From the NCBI RefSeq assembly GCF_902686445.1, contig NW_025920106.1, positions 2,790,001 through 2,854,000 on the forward strand: a stretch of DNA of 64,000 nucleotides, read 5' to 3'. Source of the DNA: Sciurus carolinensis. Taxonomy: Eukaryota; Chordata; Mammalia; Rodentia; Sciuridae. The notes beneath the pieces were generated by a model. That model had not been told where the DNA came from. It saw only the letters and a program-made list of their open reading frames with translations, and searched no databases. The position numbers were made by a program, and so were the translations under genes. The first letter of the stretch is position 1; each line of letters opens with the position of its first letter. This document shows positions 1-10,333 of this stretch, in pieces.

Positions 1-950
1 AATATTTTGTTAAGAACATTCTGTAGTGCAGGCTTTCTATTTGTAAATTCTTTTAACTTTTGTTTATCATGGAAAGGTTTTATTTCATCTTCAAATCTGA
101 AGGTTAGTTTTGCTGGGTATAGGATTCTTGGTTGGTAACCATGTTCTTTCAGAGTTTGAAGTATGTTGTTCCAGACCCTTCTAGGTTTTACAGTCTGGGT
201 TGAGAAGTTTGCTGCTATCCGTATTGGTCTACCCCTATATGTAATCTGATGCTTTTCTCTCATGGCCTACAAAATCCTATCTTTATTTTGAATATTAGGC
301 ATTTTCATTATAATGTGCCTTGTTGTGAACCTGTTGTGATTTTGTGCATTTGGTTTTCTTATATTTGATTTCCATTCTTCAGGTTTGGAAAATTTTCTGA
401 TATTATTTCATTGAATAGGTTGTTCATTTCTTTGGTTTTTATCTGTGTGCCTTCCTCAATCCCAATAATTCTTAAATTTGACCTTTTCATGATGTCCCAT
501 AGTTCTTGTAGATTCTGTTCATGATTTGTTACCATCTTCTCTGTTTGACCCACTTTGTTTTCAAGATTAAATATTTTGTCTTCATTGTCTGAGGTTCTGC
601 CTTCCAAGCGGTCTAGACTTTTGGTGATGCTTTGCATTGAGTTTTTTATTTGGTTTATTGTTTTCTTCATTTCAAGGATTTCCATTTGCTTTTTTTTTTT
701 TTTGAGAATCTATCTCTTTGTTGAAATGATCTTTTGCTTCCTGCAGTTGCTCTTTCAGTTTATTGGTATTATCATTCATTGCCTGCATTTGCTCTCTTAT
801 CTCATCCTTTGCTTCATGAATCATCTTAATCATGTATAATCTGAAGTTCTTTTCTGACATTTCTTCTACCATACTGTCATTGGGTTCTATTAATATAGAA
901 TCTAGATTTGTTTGGATCATTTTTTTCCCTTGTTTTTTCATGTTCTTCAT
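1..950 (-). pseudogene. L1 ORF1 fragment (older subfamily), 3' end outside window
   Basis: This is the nucleic-acid-binding ORF1 protein of a LINE-1, read on the minus strand from a start codon at 948-950. The N-terminal part (672-950) and the coiled-coil part (359-685) lie in different frames, with a T-rich slip site near 690-703 on the plus strand where the frame changes. The coiled coil runs into the RRM-like start LWDIMKRSNLRIIGIEEG, a hallmark of L1 ORF1. Sequence from 1 to about 358 still matches ORF1 but is broken. Unlike the two younger ORF1 copies at 3607-4046 and 23495-24537, this one has the EQMQA unit only once. It is a dead relic. Confidence 0.9.
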
Positions 951-1900
951 TTATCTTCCCCTCTAGGAGTGCAGATCTGGGGTATTGCAGATTCCCACTT
1001 ATAGGCTTATAGTGGCCCTATAGGTTTCCAAAACCTTTTCTTTAAGGGGAGATCAATATTAGCAGTGTCCAATTCAGACTCTGTGCAATCCTAGACCAAA
1101 TAGTCCCTATGAGGACAGTAACAATATTGTCATAATAAACAGAATGAGTTCAAATACTATTTTCAGTAAAACAAATAGATTTGCAATAAGGTCTGCAGTT
1201 TCTAATGGAGGACAAAGAGGATACAGAGGAATGTAGAATATAGCTGTTAATGGGATAAGAAAAGATAGATGTTCTAGGTAATAGAATGGGTGAGAGTATA
1301 ATAAAAAGAAATTGGATGTTAGCATATAAAAAGGGAGGGAACAGGTAAACAAAAGGAAAAGAGAGCAAGAAAAGTAAAGAAATAAAAACTTAAAATTTTT
1401 CAATAAGGAGAAAACAGAAAATCTACAGTGTAAAAGTCATATAGTAATCAAACATCCCAGTCTTCAGTAGCCTGATGCATGAGAGGTACCTGACAATGAG
1501 CTTCAAGTCTCCAGCAAGTGTCTCAGAATGGGATTTGCGGCACTTAAAGATCAGAGCGACACCTTCCAGAATTATCCAAGATGGTTGCTCTGGCTTCCAA
1601 ATGTGTTGGCAAATGGGGAGCTGCAGCTCAGGGTGTGGACGTGGTCAGCTGGAGGTCCTGGAGATGGGGTTGGTTGGTCAGGCAGGGGTCCTGGAGGTCG
1701 AGTGTGTTTGGTGTGGTTGCAGAATCCTATAGGCTGGGTGCAATCAATCAGTTGGGTTCTGGTGATAGGTCACAGTCAGTTGTTGTGGGGGTCCTGGTGG
1801 CAGGGAGTAGTCAGTTGATGTGAGGGCCCTGGAGGCAGGGAGTGATTGGTCGGACTGAGGGATTCTGGAGGGGTGCTCAGTCATAGAGCAACCTATGAGA
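951..1900 (-). mobile_element. L1 5' UTR, older type
   Basis: This stretch lies directly 5' of the ORF1 relic on the minus strand. Its first part (about 951-1480) matches the pre-ORF1 leader of the younger L1s, including the sequence read on the plus strand as cttcagtagcctga. Beyond about 1500 it is unlike the 172-bp monomers of the younger copies. Instead it holds loose G-rich units around ggtcctggaggcaggga (about 1640-1865). I read it as the promoter region of an older L1 subfamily. Its outer boundary is uncertain. Confidence 0.6.
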
Positions 1901-2029
1901 GAAATTTCCAGTCATAGACAACATAATGTTTGGTCTGCGTGGCATCTGTCTTTACGCTGGGTCAAAAGACCCTATGCTCTGTCATATCCTGCATGGTTCC
2001 AGTGAATATTAAAGTTTACAACAGTGGAT

Positions 2030-2165
2030 TTCCACCAAGAATGATAATGTCTCCCATGAAACACTGTGCAATATCTGGGGATGTTACATCTGGGGAGGGG
2101 AGCTGGGCAGAGATACTAGCAACCACTGAGATACTTTTGAACATCCAACAATATACATAAGGTAG
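2030..2165 (+). mobile_element. MER20-like hAT DNA transposon relic
   Basis: The run containing atctggggatgttacatctg, ggggaggggagctgggcaga and gaacatccaacaatatacat follows the order of MER20, a non-autonomous hAT-Charlie element. It is diverged, and the name comes from recall of the consensus. Confidence 0.5.
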
Positions 2166-2793
2166 TTCATACAAATAAAAATTATATGCTCAAAGTGGGC
2201 AATAAAGTCAAAGCTTGGGAAACCATGGTTTAAAATAAGTCTTCAAAGTGAGCCCTATACAAGTGGAATGCACTGGGACTTCTGTTGTAGTTAGGGGAGT
2301 ATAAGAAGAAAGTGGATTTCGTTCTTCCTTCCTGACTGTGAACAATGGCTTTCTTTGATCATCTTCTGAACAGACACTCAGGGCCAAGACTGCAACAAGG
2401 TAAGGAGAACTGAGGTATTAAGAAATGCAGTATCTTAATAATATTATCTGGGTCCTAAGGATCTCTCAATTCTGTCCTCAGAATTCTTGCTACATGACCA
2501 AAAGGTAAACTCAGTTTTTTTTTTTCCTAAACACCTCATACACTTATAAGGAAAAACTACTCAAAACATGGGGCATGCTCTACAAAGGTTATCATCACAT
2601 TAAAGTTTACATTAATTACCTATCAATTATGTCACTAAAGAAAAACAAATTGCCTAAGCATATGCAGGGTGAATACTAAGAATTTATTATGCATCATTAG
2701 AATAATGTGAGCATTACAGACCTATCTTTTAGAAATGTATTTAGAAAACCCATTGTTTTATGCTTTTCAGTCTCTTCAAATTAAGTTATTATA
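2166..2793. other. Intergenic sequence, no feature recognised
   Basis: AT-rich sequence between the MER20-like relic and the L1 target site. I see no open frame, RNA gene or clear repeat here. Confidence 0.5.
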
Positions 2794-2807
2794 AGGTGTA
2801 GTCTTTT
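2794..2807. repeat. Target-site duplication, left copy
   Basis: The 14 bases aggtgtagtctttt occur here and again at 5156-5169, exactly flanking the L1 between them. Read on the minus strand the duplication starts with AAAA, as expected for L1 endonuclease-primed insertion. Confidence 0.85.
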
Positions 2808-2995
2808 TTATTGTAAAAATATGAGACACATGTTGTTCCTCTGTTTGAACATGGAGTCAAGGAATACCATTTGTGTAATCATAAATTTACATAGGGTAAT
2901 GTTGTTTGATTCATTCTGTTAATTTTCCTCCCCCCACCCCTCCAACCCCTCTTTTCCCTCTATACAGTCCTTCCTTCCTCCATTCTTGCCACCCT

Positions 2996-3040
2996 CCTTA
3001 ACCCTAACCTTAAACCTAACTCTAACCCTAATGCTAACCC
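2996..3040 (-). repeat. Telomere-like block in L1 3' UTR
   Basis: Imperfect repeats of ccctaa, read on the plus strand as taaccctaaccttaaaccta and onward. They occupy the same place in the L1 3' UTR as the blocks near 14545 and 19545. Confidence 0.85.
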
Positions 3041-3084
3041 CTCCCACCACCCAATTATATGTCCTCCTCTGCTTATCAGCGACA

Positions 3085-3605
3085 TCATTCATCCTTTAGT
3101 TTTTTGAGATTGGCTTATCTCACTTAGCATGATATTCTTCATTTTCATCCATTTGCCTGCAAATGCCATAATTTTATCATTCTTCATTGTGGAGTAATAT
3201 TCCGTTGTATATATATGGCACAGTTTCTTTATCCATTCATCAACTGAAGGGCATCTAGGTTGGTTCCACAATCTGGCTATGGTGAATTGAGCAGCAATGA
3301 ACATTGATGTGGCTGTATTCTGTAGTATGCTGACTTTTAAGTCCTTTGGGTATAGGCCAAGGAGTGGGATTGCTGGGTCAAATGGTGGTGCCATTCCCAG
3401 CTTTCTGAGGAATCTCCATACTGCTTTCCAGAGTGGTTGCACTAATTTGCAACCCCACCAGCAATGTATGAGTGTACCTTTTTCCCCACATTCTCTCCAA
3501 CATTTATTGTTGCTTGTGTTCTTGATAACCTCCATTCTAATTGGGGTGAGATGGAATCTTAGGGTACTTTTGATTTGCATTTCTCTTATTACTAGAGATG
3601 TTGAA
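3085..3605 (-). pseudogene. L1 ORF2 C-terminal fragment
   Basis: An open stretch of 163 codons (3089-3580) encodes the very C-terminal part of the L1 endonuclease/reverse transcriptase. It includes the cysteine-rich segment [17 protein letters not shown] and the end [19 protein letters not shown]. Endonuclease and reverse transcriptase domains are absent because of the internal deletion. Upstream it joins ORF1 sequence directly, so no functional product is expected. Confidence 0.9.
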
Positions 3606-4046
3606 CCTTACCATCTTCTCTGTTTGTTCAACTTTGTTTTCAAGATTTAATATTTTGTCTTCAATGTCTGAGTTTCTGTCTTCCAGGTGTTCTATCCTAT
3701 TGGTTATGCTTTCTATGGAGTTTTTAACTTGGTTTATTGTTTCCTTCATTTCAAGGATTTCTGTTTTTTTGTTTTCAGTATCTCTAATTCTTTATTGAAA
3801 TGATTTCTTGCTTCCCGTATTTGCTCTTTTAAATGTTGATTGGTGCGATCATTTAATGCCTGCATTTGCTCTTTCATCTCCTCCTTCAATGCCTGCATTT
3901 GCTCTTTCATCTCCTCATTTGCTTCCCTGATTGTTTTAATTATGTACATTCTGAACTCCCTTTCTGACATTTCTTCTGCTGTGTTGTCATTGGGTTTTAT
4001 TGATATAGTATCTAGGTTTGGGACATTTTCTTCCCTTGTTTTCTCA
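3606..4046 (-). pseudogene. L1 ORF1 N-terminal fragment with 11-residue duplication
   Basis: The start codon is at 4044-4046 (reading MRKQGKKMSQT, followed at once by a stop in that copy). The coiled-coil part contains KEQMQALKEEMKEQMQAL, a tandem duplication of 11 residues (33 bp; plus-strand repeats near 3855-3920). The coding sequence then stops being ORF1 at 3606, before the RRM domain. The frame is interrupted near 3750-3790 as well. Confidence 0.85.
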
Positions 4047-4117
4047 TATTGGTCAGATGTCAGTGGACCCTGAGATATTGTAGTTTTCCTCTATTGGCTT
4101 ATAGTGTCCCTGTAGAT

Positions 4118-4695
4118 TTCCAGTGTATCATCTCCCAGCCTTCAGTAGCCTGAAGTCTTGGAGGAACTTGATAATGCAGTGCTTCCAAAGAAAGCTGCCC
4201 CTAGCCCTACTACTGGTTCCAGGGCTTGGAGCTGGCTCTGTGCGGAAAGGCTCTCACTGGGCTGTTTGCTCCAAGAAGCTGGCTGTGGAAGGAGCCTGCT
4301 GCTGGACAGGGAGCAGGGCTGCTTGGAGAAGTCTCTGGCTGCCCTGCCCTGGTCCCAGAATTTGCCTGCTGGCCGGAGCTCGCCGCTGGCTCCGGGACTT
4401 GGAGCTGGCTGTGTGCAAAAAGGCTCTCACTGTGGGGCCTGCTCCACCAAGCTGGCCATGGAAGGAACCTGACACCGGAGGGAGCAGGGCTACCTGGGGA
4501 AGACTCTAGCTGCCCTGCCCTGCTCTGAGAAGTCACCTCTGTCTGGGCCTGCCACCTGGGCTGAGTTTCACCTGGTGGGGGAGACTCACCCCATGGCTTT
4601 ATGTTAGTCCGAGTCTCTCAATGCCTCCCCTTCTTGAGTCCTGGGTTCTGGAGTGACAGGAGATGCAGTCACCCTCTAGTCCACCATCTTAGATC
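4118..4695 (-). promoter_or_regulatory. L1 5' UTR/promoter with two 172-bp monomers
   Basis: Two tandem units about 173 bp apart are marked by ggctctgtgc at 4234 and its relative at 4407. The element's 5' end reads gatctaagatggtggactag on the minus strand (about 4675-4694), a diverged YY1 core like that which positions transcription starts in human L1. The same layout occurs in the copy at 24560-25169. Long open frames here are accidental translations of these GC-rich repeats. Confidence 0.75.
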
Positions 4696-4696
4696 G

Positions 4697-5155
4697 CCCC
4701 GTGGAAAGAGCCTGCCACCAGAGGGAGCAGGGCTGCTTGGAGAAGTCTCTGGCTGCCCTGCCCTGGTCCCATAGGCTGCCTGTGGGCCAGAGTTTGCCAC
4801 TGGCTCCGGTACTTGAAACTGGCTCTGTGCAGAAAGACTCTCAATGGGTGGTCTGCTCCAAGAAGCTGGCCATAAAAGGAGCCTGCCACTGGAGGAAGCA
4901 GGGCTGCTTGGGCAAGTCCCTGGCTGCCCTGTGCTGGTCCCTGAAGCTACCTGTGGACCAGAGCTCACCACTGGCTCCGGGACTTGTAACTGGTTCTGTG
5001 CAGAAAGGCTCTCACTGGGGGCCCTGCTTCAAGAAGTTGGCCATGGAAGGAGCCCACTGCCAGAGGGAGCAGGGCTACCTGGGGAAGACTCTAGCTGCCC
5101 TGCCCTGCTCTGAGAAGCTGCCCCTGTCTGGGCCTGCTACCCAGGCTGGGCTTCC
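4697..5155 (-). repeat. Extra partial L1 5' UTR with two monomers
   Basis: A second set of the same 172-bp units, marked at 4821 and 4992 (spacing 171). It starts inside the UTR at about 5155 and ends inside a monomer at 4697, where it abuts the complete 5' end of the next UTR. It lies inside the target-site duplication, so it was part of the inserted copy. Confidence 0.75.
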
Positions 5156-5169
5156 AGGTGTAGTCTTTT
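5156..5169. repeat. Target-site duplication, right copy
   Basis: Second copy of the 14-bp duplication that flanks the L1 at 2808-5155. Confidence 0.85.
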
Positions 5170-5544
5170 CTAGTAACTTTTTACTGTGGCCATCAGTAGA
5201 GAAGAGAAATACTTAAGTAGTTTCATGTGAATTAGTTGTCATTTTAAAAAATTTCTATGAAAATTAATTTTATTGTAACTTGTTAAAAGATGTACAGTAT
5301 CATCTCTGCCACTTCCTTTTGTTCATTTCAGAAAATTTCTAAAATTATACCTATTCACTGTTCCAACTCCCTCTTTTGAGAACTTATATCTTTTTATGTA
5401 TACAATGGATATATCCCAAAGTTTATTCCATAGAGGGAAGCCTACCAGAGTCACTATTTTTAAAGAGTTTATATGTCAACACCTAATTATTACATGGACA
5501 GGGACCTATACAGCTTTCTATTGGTAACCATTTTCTCCAAGACA

Positions 5545-5725
5545 GTATTTTTCAAAGAGCAGTCTTTAGACCAGCAGCATTAACTTCAAATAGAATTTAT
5601 CAGAAATGTAAATTCCCAGCCTCATCACAGAACCTGATTCCAAAACCCAGGGCAGGGAACAGCAATCTGTTGCAACAAGTTCTTCTGGCAAGTACAACAT
5701 ACTTTCAAGTTTGCTCCAATTGGAA
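5545..5725 (+). mobile_element. MER5A-like hAT DNA transposon relic
   Basis: The order ttagaccagcagcattaact, then atcagaaatgtaaattccca, then cagcaatctgttgcaacaag follows the MER5A consensus (non-autonomous hAT-Charlie). It is diverged, as expected for a family shared by placental mammals. Confidence 0.65.
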
Positions 5726-7090
5726 TACATCTCTGACTCCAATACCTATATTAATAGATACAGAAATTAATCTGTGCACACTCTCAGAGTACCCTCTCAG
5801 CAGATGACTTTGATGGAGACTCTGGCAATTGCCCCCAAAATGATTCAGTCTATATAGTACAATGAAGCATGACTCTTTGGTATATTTATGGGATCTAAGG
5901 TCAGTTGCACCCTATCGATCTATAGATTTTCTGACAGCTACAGAACTTAGAGTAAAAGTAGAAAATAGCAATCAATAAAACTAATAATAAAAAGTATTTC
6001 TATATAGTTATCTTTTGTATTTGCTAAATCAAATTTTATTTTTTATCCAACTTAAGATCTGGTGAATGAATTATTTTCATTTCACTTCAAAAACCTTACA
6101 CCTGATAATAAATTTATCTTTTAAATAATCTATGTTTACATTTTTTTTTTCTTCAGGTCAGTAGCCCCTGGAAGACTTAATTATTCCTTACCTCATAACT
6201 GCCTCTTTCACTAGCAATACAACTATCTGGGAAGGATAAGTATAAATGAAATATTCACTAATTTCATTTCAGGAGTTTTGCCTCAATAAATCTTAAGTAA
6301 AGAAAGGCAGCAAAATATAGGAAATATGATGATCATGTGTTTGCTTTAGGTCTACACTCTGCTCTGTCATTTCTATGTGACTTTCAGGAAATGACTCATC
6401 TCTCTGAACCTTAGCTTTCTCAACTAAAAAATGGAAACCATTTCACCTAAACAGTCAACTACAAAGTTGCTGAAAAGTCAATAGATAACAGAAAAGTCCC
6501 AGTTCCTTACTGAAAGTATGAGGGCTTCTGCCACCATCACAATTTTCCAAGATCAGAAATAAATCATTGGGAAGTACTTGTTTTACAACAGGCAACAGCA
6601 ATAAATATTTTGAATTATATAATTTATTTTACAGTTCAGTTAATGTCAATGCCAATCCAGATCAGCTACAGGAAAGGCATTTTCCAATATTCTACCAAAA
6701 GAATGAAAATTGATTAGAACAAAGAATAATCTTCAAATATGGCCACTATCATAATGAATGACTTTAAGAATAGTGTATATTCACCTAAAAATTTAAATTT
6801 TGACTCAGGTATACTGAAACAGATCCATAAATAACATGAAGTATTCAAACACACTGACATCAGATCAATGTTATTAAATAGCTACAAGCTAATTCTCTGA
6901 GTCAAGAAAATAACAATATTCCAAAATTCACTGGGCTACCATTTTCACATGATGTACACATCTCCCTGTTCATTTATACAACAGATAGAGGCCACCACTC
7001 CAAACTTAGGAACCAAAGCAGAAGAGGAACGTACTAAGTGTGTAACTGTGTTTACAGAAATGAAGGAAATTACAAGTGAATAAAAATATA
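5726..7090. other. AT-rich sequence with one MIR-like relic
   Basis: I searched here for the last exon of the TMX1 relic and did not find it. A minus-strand MIR-like SINE is visible at about 6345-6480 (reverse complement has gctaaggttcagagagatga). The rest shows nothing I recognise. Confidence 0.45.
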
Positions 7091-7094
7091 AACA

Positions 7095-7185
7095 CTTTAG
7101 GGTTGGGGATGTAGCTTAGTAGTAAAAAGCTTGTTTATTAGCATGTGGTAGGACTTAGATTCACACAGCAAAAAACAAAAAAAAT
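7095..7185 (+). mobile_element. ID SINE, diverged
   Basis: The unit begins ggttggggatgtagcttagt, a tRNA-like A-box region, and ends in an A-rich tail. It fits the rodent ID family. Confidence 0.7.
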
Positions 7186-7219
7186 CTCCAGAAACAAAAA
7201 CATTTTAAAACATACTTAC

Positions 7220-7286
7220 TTAAAGGGTATAGCTGTGGTTTGTGTCTTTTTGAAAGACAAAGGCAATTTCACACAAATATCATACA
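7220..7286 (-). pseudogene. TMX1: TMX1 relic exon 7 with premature stop
   Basis: The acceptor reads tttatttttacag and the donor GTAAGTATG, both good matches to consensus. The 67-bp block encodes CMIFV, then a TGA stop, then NCLCLSKRHKPQLYPL, matching the region just after the TMX1 transmembrane helix. The stop stands where the family has an alanine codon. Confidence 0.85.
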
Positions 7287-7377
7287 CTGTAAAAATAAAC
7301 AGAATCATAACATATAATACAACTAATGCAATTGATTATTTTAAAATATTTTAGTGCTCTAAAAACTAAGTACTCAC

Positions 7378-7479
7378 AGGTCCTAATGACAATCCTGAAA
7401 GCAGAGTTGCTAAAGCAAGAAGTATGTATGATCCCCAAAGCAGTAATCCAAGGTTTTGAATATAATGGTTACAGCAAGT
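7378..7479 (-). pseudogene. TMX1: TMX1 relic exon 6 (transmembrane segment)
   Basis: A 102-bp block of 34 open codons between acceptor tttgatttcag and donor GTGAGTAC. It encodes LGLLLWGSYILLALATLLSG, the single transmembrane helix of TMX1, with about a third of residues changed. The open frame alone is not functional, because the frame arriving from exon 5 reads TAA four codons in. Confidence 0.85.
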
Positions 7480-7560
7480 CTGAAATCAAAAGGAAAAAAA
7501 AATGAACTAAAAATGGTTTCTTTAAAAAAAGATAAAGACAGATAAATTTTAATCTATAAC

Positions 7561-7601
7561 CTGATGTACACAGCTGAAAGAGTGCTGACATACTACTCAT
7601 C
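7561..7601 (-). pseudogene. TMX1: TMX1 relic exon 5 with frameshift
   Basis: The acceptor is ttttattttag. The 41-bp block begins MSSMSALFQL, as in TMX1. After that leucine codon only ten bases remain before the donor-like GTTATAG, where 15 are needed, so about five bases are lost. Joined to exon 6, the frame reads into TAA. Confidence 0.75.
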
Positions 7602-7869
7602 CTAAAATAAAAAAGAGATGATTTAAAAACTGAGTATGATCAACAGCATCATCTATATTTTCTATTTTCTAGTCCATAATTTCCCCCAACAATGGATATT
7701 ATTGCTACCATGAGGAAAAGTTATCACTCACTCACTTCATGACTGTAATAAGGTTTGCTCAGAAAATCTAAGTTTCTGAATGGTTGTCATCACCTGATCA
7801 CCTCATAAATAAAATACTTGGTACTCTTTCTTTCTTTTTACAGTTTTCAATGGTCACTTTCTCTTTTAC

Positions 7870-8078
7870 TTTTTTCTTCCTCCAAGTACTCAGGATTAAA
7901 GCCAGGTTCTTGCTTTAATCCTAGGTAATAAGTACTCTACTGCTGTGCTACATCATCTATCCCTTTTTCTTTTGAGACAAGGTCTCACTAAATTGCCAAG
8001 GTTGGTCCCAAACCTGTGATCCTCCTGTCTTAGCCTCCCAAGTGACTGGGATTACAGGCATGTACCACTGCTTACAGT
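7870..8078 (-). mobile_element. B1+ID composite SINE
   Basis: Plus-strand text shows a degraded ID part first, then a B1 part in reverse orientation (tgagacaaggtctcactaaa, tgggattacaggcatgtacc). This is the dimeric B1-dID type of arrangement. Confidence 0.7.
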
Positions 8079-8299
8079 TCGATATTCACTTATAACTTTC
8101 ATCTGATGATTTTTCAAAATACTGACCAACTACTGACCAACTCGCTATGAACTCTATGAAATCAGTTGGAAATGGCAATTTTTATTCACCCTTAAAATCC
8201 TCCAAAAAAAAAAAAAAGCATAGAAGGGAGCCTGAAGAAACAATTTGGGAAACTTGTTAACATATCTTTTCCCAATTAAAAATAACTTCTCTCTTGCTA

Positions 8300-8395
8300 G
8301 GGATGTAACACAGTGGTAGACTACTTACTCAGAATGTAGAAGGACCTGGATTTTACCTCCGGCACCTCCAAAACAAAATTACCTTCCTATTTTTT
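8300..8395 (+). mobile_element. ID SINE, diverged
   Basis: It begins ctagggatgtaacacagtgg, continues to cctggattttacctccggca and ends in an A-rich tail, as expected for a tRNA-derived ID element. Confidence 0.65.
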
Positions 8396-8879
8396 TAAAA
8401 ATTAAAATTCATAATTGTGCAATTTGATGACTTGCAATGATATATAAATGATGACATAAGAAATAAATCATAAGTAAAAATAATTATTTTTATGAAATTA
8501 AATGCAGGTAGTTTAAATGGACAGTTAAAGAAAAGCATGCTTTGAAAAGAAGGGTTATTGTGTTTCAAACAATATCACCTTTAGCAAGAAGTAGAAGTTT
8601 GTGTTCCCAAGGGCTTTTTCATGCACAACTGAAAGTGTGGCTTAATCCAATGACAAATGATGGGGTGGATGAACCTGCAAAGTTTACACTTGCTATGCCC
8701 CCTTTACACAGTCTCCCAATAAAAAAGGTACAGCCTGCTGCCTTTAGAATTCAACAGAAACTTACAAGCTACTGCCTTTTCTACCACATAAAATGTTAAG
8801 ATTCACTTAAAATATTTAAAAAAAACTTAGTTACTTTGTAAGTTCAACATTGAAAACTAGTTTAATCACATTGCTTTTG

Positions 8880-9290
8880 TTGTTTTAACAGGCCAAGTGG
8901 GAACCTGTGTATAGTGGTGCAGGCTAAGACAGAGGATCGAAAATTTGAGGCCAGCCTCAGCAACTCAGCAAGACCCAATCTTAAAATGAAAATAAAATCA
9001 GGTGGATGCAGTGGTGCATGCCTGTAATTCCAATGGCTCTGGAGGCTGAGGCAGGAGGATTGTGAGTTCAAAGCCAGCTGCAGCAAAAACAAGGTGCCAA
9101 GCAACCCTTTCTCCAAATAAAATCAAAACAGGTCTGGGGATGTGGCTCAATGTTTGAGTGCCCACCGATATCAATTACCAGTACCCCCAGAAAATAAATA
9201 AATAAATAAATAAAATAAAATTGGTTGTGGATGTAGCTTAGTGGCAGAGAACTCCTGGGTTCAGTCCCTAGTATGGCAACAAAAACAACA
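8880..9290 (+). mobile_element. B1-derived SINE cluster with B1+ID composite
   Basis: A partial B1 relic (about 8900-8990) is followed by a B1 monomer (ggtggatgcagtggtgcatg, gaggctgaggcaggaggatt), then an ID-like half (ggtctggggatgtggctcaa), an (AAAT)n run near 9192-9222, and another ID-like unit (about 9225-9290). The middle piece is the composite type seen in squirrels. Confidence 0.7.
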
Positions 9291-10211
9291 AAAAGACAAG
9301 TAGGAATAGCAACAAGAAATTTAAAGTGCTGTGTGGCTTCACTATTGTCTGCACTAATTAAACTATATCAGGAATACTAGGTTCCATCATTGCACTGGAC
9401 ATGGTGGTTCAATGAGAAGTTTGGATATCTAAAAAAATATCTGGAGGTATAGAAGGAAAAGACACACTTCAATTACAAACTTACTGCTTAGAGCTGATCT
9501 TTCTCCCACTCCCAGAATCCAAAGTACTTTTATCTGATGGTTGGTGATCCACACCCCACCTGCCAAGGGCAAGTATGGTGAGGAAACTAGAATAAGATGA
9601 GAATTGATAACCTCCACAAAACTCACCATTCCCACAAATCTCTTGAATGACCATTGAGGTCTTGTACTCCAACTGTGTAGAAGGAAATATGCTTGCCATT
9701 CACAATCATAACTGGTATAAAAAAATACCTATCTTCTAACTAAATTTAAGCTCAGGGATTAATCATACCATTAGATATTGTTCAGACACATTATCCATAC
9801 AAGTTAGATGGGCAGAATAATCACACATAATTAATCACTGTACATAAAGGAGTTTAAAGGTAATATATGCAGATAATGTTTAAGTCTCTCAAATTACACA
9901 TGCCCATTACACTCTTCAATCTTTGGAGCACTATTAAGTTTTTAATGACACAAATGATCAAAGATAAGCATCTAAAATATTCCTAAAAAGGCACTAAGCT
10001 TAATTCTACAGAATGGCCCCACCTAGCTTAATAAGCATCAAGGTTACAAGTTTGATTTACAAGATCTAACTAAAAATATCTAACACATAATAAATCCAAA
10101 TATGCCTTAAATGTCCAAGAAGCAAACTATGTACATGTATTTATTTACAAGAAATATAATTATCTCTTCAAATTAATTGGAAAGTAAATAAAAAAAATCC
10201 CTTATACTTAC
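9291..10211. other. TMX1 relic intron, no other feature recognised
   Basis: AT-rich sequence between the relic exons 4 and 5. Two overlapping minus-strand open frames near 9429-9699 have no recognisable domain, and I do not call them genes. Confidence 0.4.
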
Positions 10212-10333
10212 AAAATAGAACCTGGAACAAACCATGGGGAAACAGGTTCAATATTCTTCCACTCTTTTCCACTTATAAAGTTGATGAAGTCTTTCATAGT
10301 CCTTGGAACTGTATAGCATCTAGATTCACCATC
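10212..10333 (-). pseudogene. TMX1: TMX1 relic exon 4
   Basis: A 122-bp block with donor GTAAGTATAAG and acceptor ttatttgtaag. It encodes 40 open codons including KDFINFISGKEWKNIEPVSP, the end of the thioredoxin-like domain and the linker to the membrane helix in TMX1. Some conserved positions are changed. It ends in phase 2, which fits the start of the exon 5 block. Confidence 0.88.

Larger units (their letters stand above)
2808..5155 (-). mobile_element. L1 insertion with internal deletion and doubled 5' UTR
   Basis: One minus-strand L1 insertion about 2.35 kb long, bounded by a perfect 14-bp duplication. In element order it has a partial extra 5' UTR (5155-4697), a complete 5' UTR that begins at a YY1-type site (about 4695-4047), the first part of ORF1 (4046-3607), an abrupt junction, the last part of ORF2 (about 3606-3085) and a 3' UTR with a telomere-like block (about 2996-3040). 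About 3.9 kb that is present in the copy at 19345-25169 is missing between 3605 and 3606. The element cannot encode either full protein. Confidence 0.85.

Noticed and set aside
3600..3612. Spliced L1 retrocopy as source of the internal deletion
   Set aside because: The donor-like GGTAAG is retained in the product, which ordinary splicing at that site would remove.
4209..5150. Period near 171 bp, reminiscent of alpha satellite
   Set aside because: The units are not satellite-like in sequence. They sit at the 5' end of L1 copies and occur only two at a time.
4123..5216. Overlapping open frames up to 171 codons on both strands
   Set aside because: They are translations of GC-rich L1 5' UTR monomers, repeat with the monomer period, and have no protein-like motifs.
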